From Solirubrobacter phytolaccae (lineage in GTDB: Bacteria; Actinomycetota; Thermoleophilia; Solirubrobacterales; Solirubrobacteraceae), in NCBI RefSeq assembly GCF_027587195.1, contig NZ_JAPDDP010000049.1, forward strand, positions 1-54,210: DNA of 54,210 nt. Reading direction: 5' to 3'. The translations under genes were made by a program, and so were the position numbers. This document shows, piece after piece, positions 53,695 through 54,210 of this stretch; within the stretch, counting starts at the first letter, position 1, and every line of letters starts with the position of its first letter. The notes below the pieces were generated by a model. That model ran no database searches. It was not told the DNA's origin and worked only from the letters and a program-made list of their open reading frames with translations.

Positions 53695-54030
53695 CTAGAG
53701 CACGCGGACGACGCGGCCGTCAGGGTCGATCGTGCGGACCTGCAGGCGGCCGCGCGGGACGGTGAGCACGCGCGCCTGGCCACGCCGCACGTTCGCGGTG
53801 ACGGTGCGGCCGCCCGCGCTCGCGCGCACGCGACACGCGCGCGCGGGAGCGTTGATGCAGGCGACCCGCAGCCGCGGCGTCGCTCCGCGCAGCGGTTCGG
53901 CCGCCACCTCCGTACGTGCGCACGGGCCCGCCGGGAGCGTCGCGCCCGAGCCCGAGGCCACGTACAGGCAGGACGGCGTCGAGAACGCGAGCCACGCGCC
54001 GTCGAAGGACAGCGAGGTCACGTCGTACAC
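53695..54030 (-). CDS. small hypothetical protein, possibly a gene remnant
   Basis: From GTG 54030 the frame encodes 111 residues: a beta-propeller-like blade (VTSLSFDGAWLAFSTPSCLYVA), then LRVACINAPARACRVRASAGG and GQARVLTVPRGRLQVRTIDPDGRVVRVL. It looks like the C-terminal part of a secreted TolB/WD40-like protein, since one lone blade is not a fold. The frame stays open to 54180, but that part is antisense to the ppx/gppA start. It is either a short gene or a truncated remnant. Function unknown. Confidence 0.4.
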   Translation of the reverse strand: MYDVTSLSFDGAWLAFSTPSCLYVASGSGATLPAGPCARTEVAAEPLRGATPRLRVACINAPARACRVRASAGGRTVTANVRRGQARVLTVPRGRLQVRTIDPDGRVVRVL

Positions 54031-54073
54031 AGCGGGCCCGCGCAGGACCTCGCCGCGCGCGCTCGGCGTGCCG

Positions 54074-54154
54074 GCCGCGCCCGTGGCGCCGCGCGGTGAG
54101 GTCGCGGTGGTCGGCTCGGCCGCGCCCGTGGCGCCGCGCGGTGAGGTCGCGGTG
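54074..54154 (+). repeat. 36-bp perfect direct repeat at the ppx/gppA start
   Basis: Copies at 54074-54109 and 54119-54154 are identical and are separated by 9 bp (45-bp period). In the ppx/gppA frame each encodes AAPVAPRGEVAV. The duplication obscures which GTG is the true start. Confidence 0.8.
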
Positions 54155-54210
54155 ATCGACGTCGGCACGAACTCGGTCAAGCTCCACGTCGCGGAGCGCT
54201 CCGCGGATGG
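54083..54210 (+). CDS. Ppx/GppA phosphatase family protein (3' end outside window)
   Basis: The last codons of the window read EVAVIDVGTNSVKLHVAERSADG, the N-terminal phosphate-binding motif of exopolyphosphatase / guanosine pentaphosphatase (actin-like ATPase fold). The start is uncertain. GTG codons at 54083, 54107, 54128 and 54152 are all in frame, and most relatives begin just before VAVIDIGTNS. I give the GTG at 54083 as the outer bound. Only about 40 residues are visible, so Ppx and GppA cannot be told apart. Confidence 0.7.
   Translation, partial: MAPRGEVAVVGSAAPVAPRGEVAVIDVGTNSVKLHVAERSAD

Overview
The window reads as a chromosomal segment of a very high-GC actinobacterium, most probably class Thermoleophilia, order Solirubrobacterales. 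This is an inference. It rests on the GC-rich codon use, frequent GTG/TTG starts, an actinobacterial-type rplKA-rplJL-rpoBC block, an InhA-like enoyl-ACP reductase, a MhuD-like heme oxygenase, and secreted proteins sharing a C-terminal domain that I associate with that group.

Layout. (1) 1-3956: an FtsX-type ABC permease, cut by the window edge, and a double-NBD ATPase, separated by two REP-like inverted repeats. (2) 4032-6542: a signalling block with an RsbW-like kinase/anti-sigma factor, a STAS protein, a GAF histidine kinase and a NarL-type response regulator. (3) 6615-11760: a tightly overlapped type II fatty acid synthesis operon (fabH-fabG-acpP-fabF-InhA-type reductase-acyl thioester reductase-like). 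(4) 11678-16312: a membrane protein built of an internal duplication, a small secreted protein, an epoxide-hydrolase-like protein with a MhuD-like heme oxygenase, and a shortened GH15-like protein. (5) 16403-28060: the housekeeping block rpmG-secE-nusG-rplK-rplA-rplJ-rplL-rpoB-rpoC, closed by a strong terminator. (6) 28166-44745: an accessory secretome island. It holds four tandem, very large secreted M14 zinc carboxypeptidase paralogs, an FHA-HTH regulator between copies 2 and 3, a small DNRLRE-like secreted protein, and a DNRLRE-vanadium haloperoxidase fusion. Nearly every gene has its own strong terminator. (7) 45183-50318: a DMT transporter with a structured leader, then a PucR regulator, alanine dehydrogenase and a phytoene-desaturase-like oxidoreductase. 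(8) 50369-51234: rpsL-rpsG, separated from rpoC by about 22 kb. (9) 51291-54210: a two-gene operon of a miniature P450-like protein and a PEP mutase/isocitrate lyase-like protein, divergent from an ArsR regulator across a nearly perfect 46-bp palindrome, then a small hypothetical gene and the start of a ppx/gppA gene.

The most unusual content is the M14 island. The peptidase fold is interrupted between its first strands and the HxxE zinc motif by one inserted beta domain in copies 1-2 and by two in copies 3-4. Every copy ends in the same chitobiase-like plus LTFTLST module. Other points worth attention are an in-frame TGA joining the RsbW-like and STAS coding regions with no normal start codon between them, the 46-bp operator-like palindrome, the 217-residue P450-like protein, and a shared leader plus signal peptide in the two DNRLRE genes. 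All functional calls come from reading motifs by eye; no database search was run.
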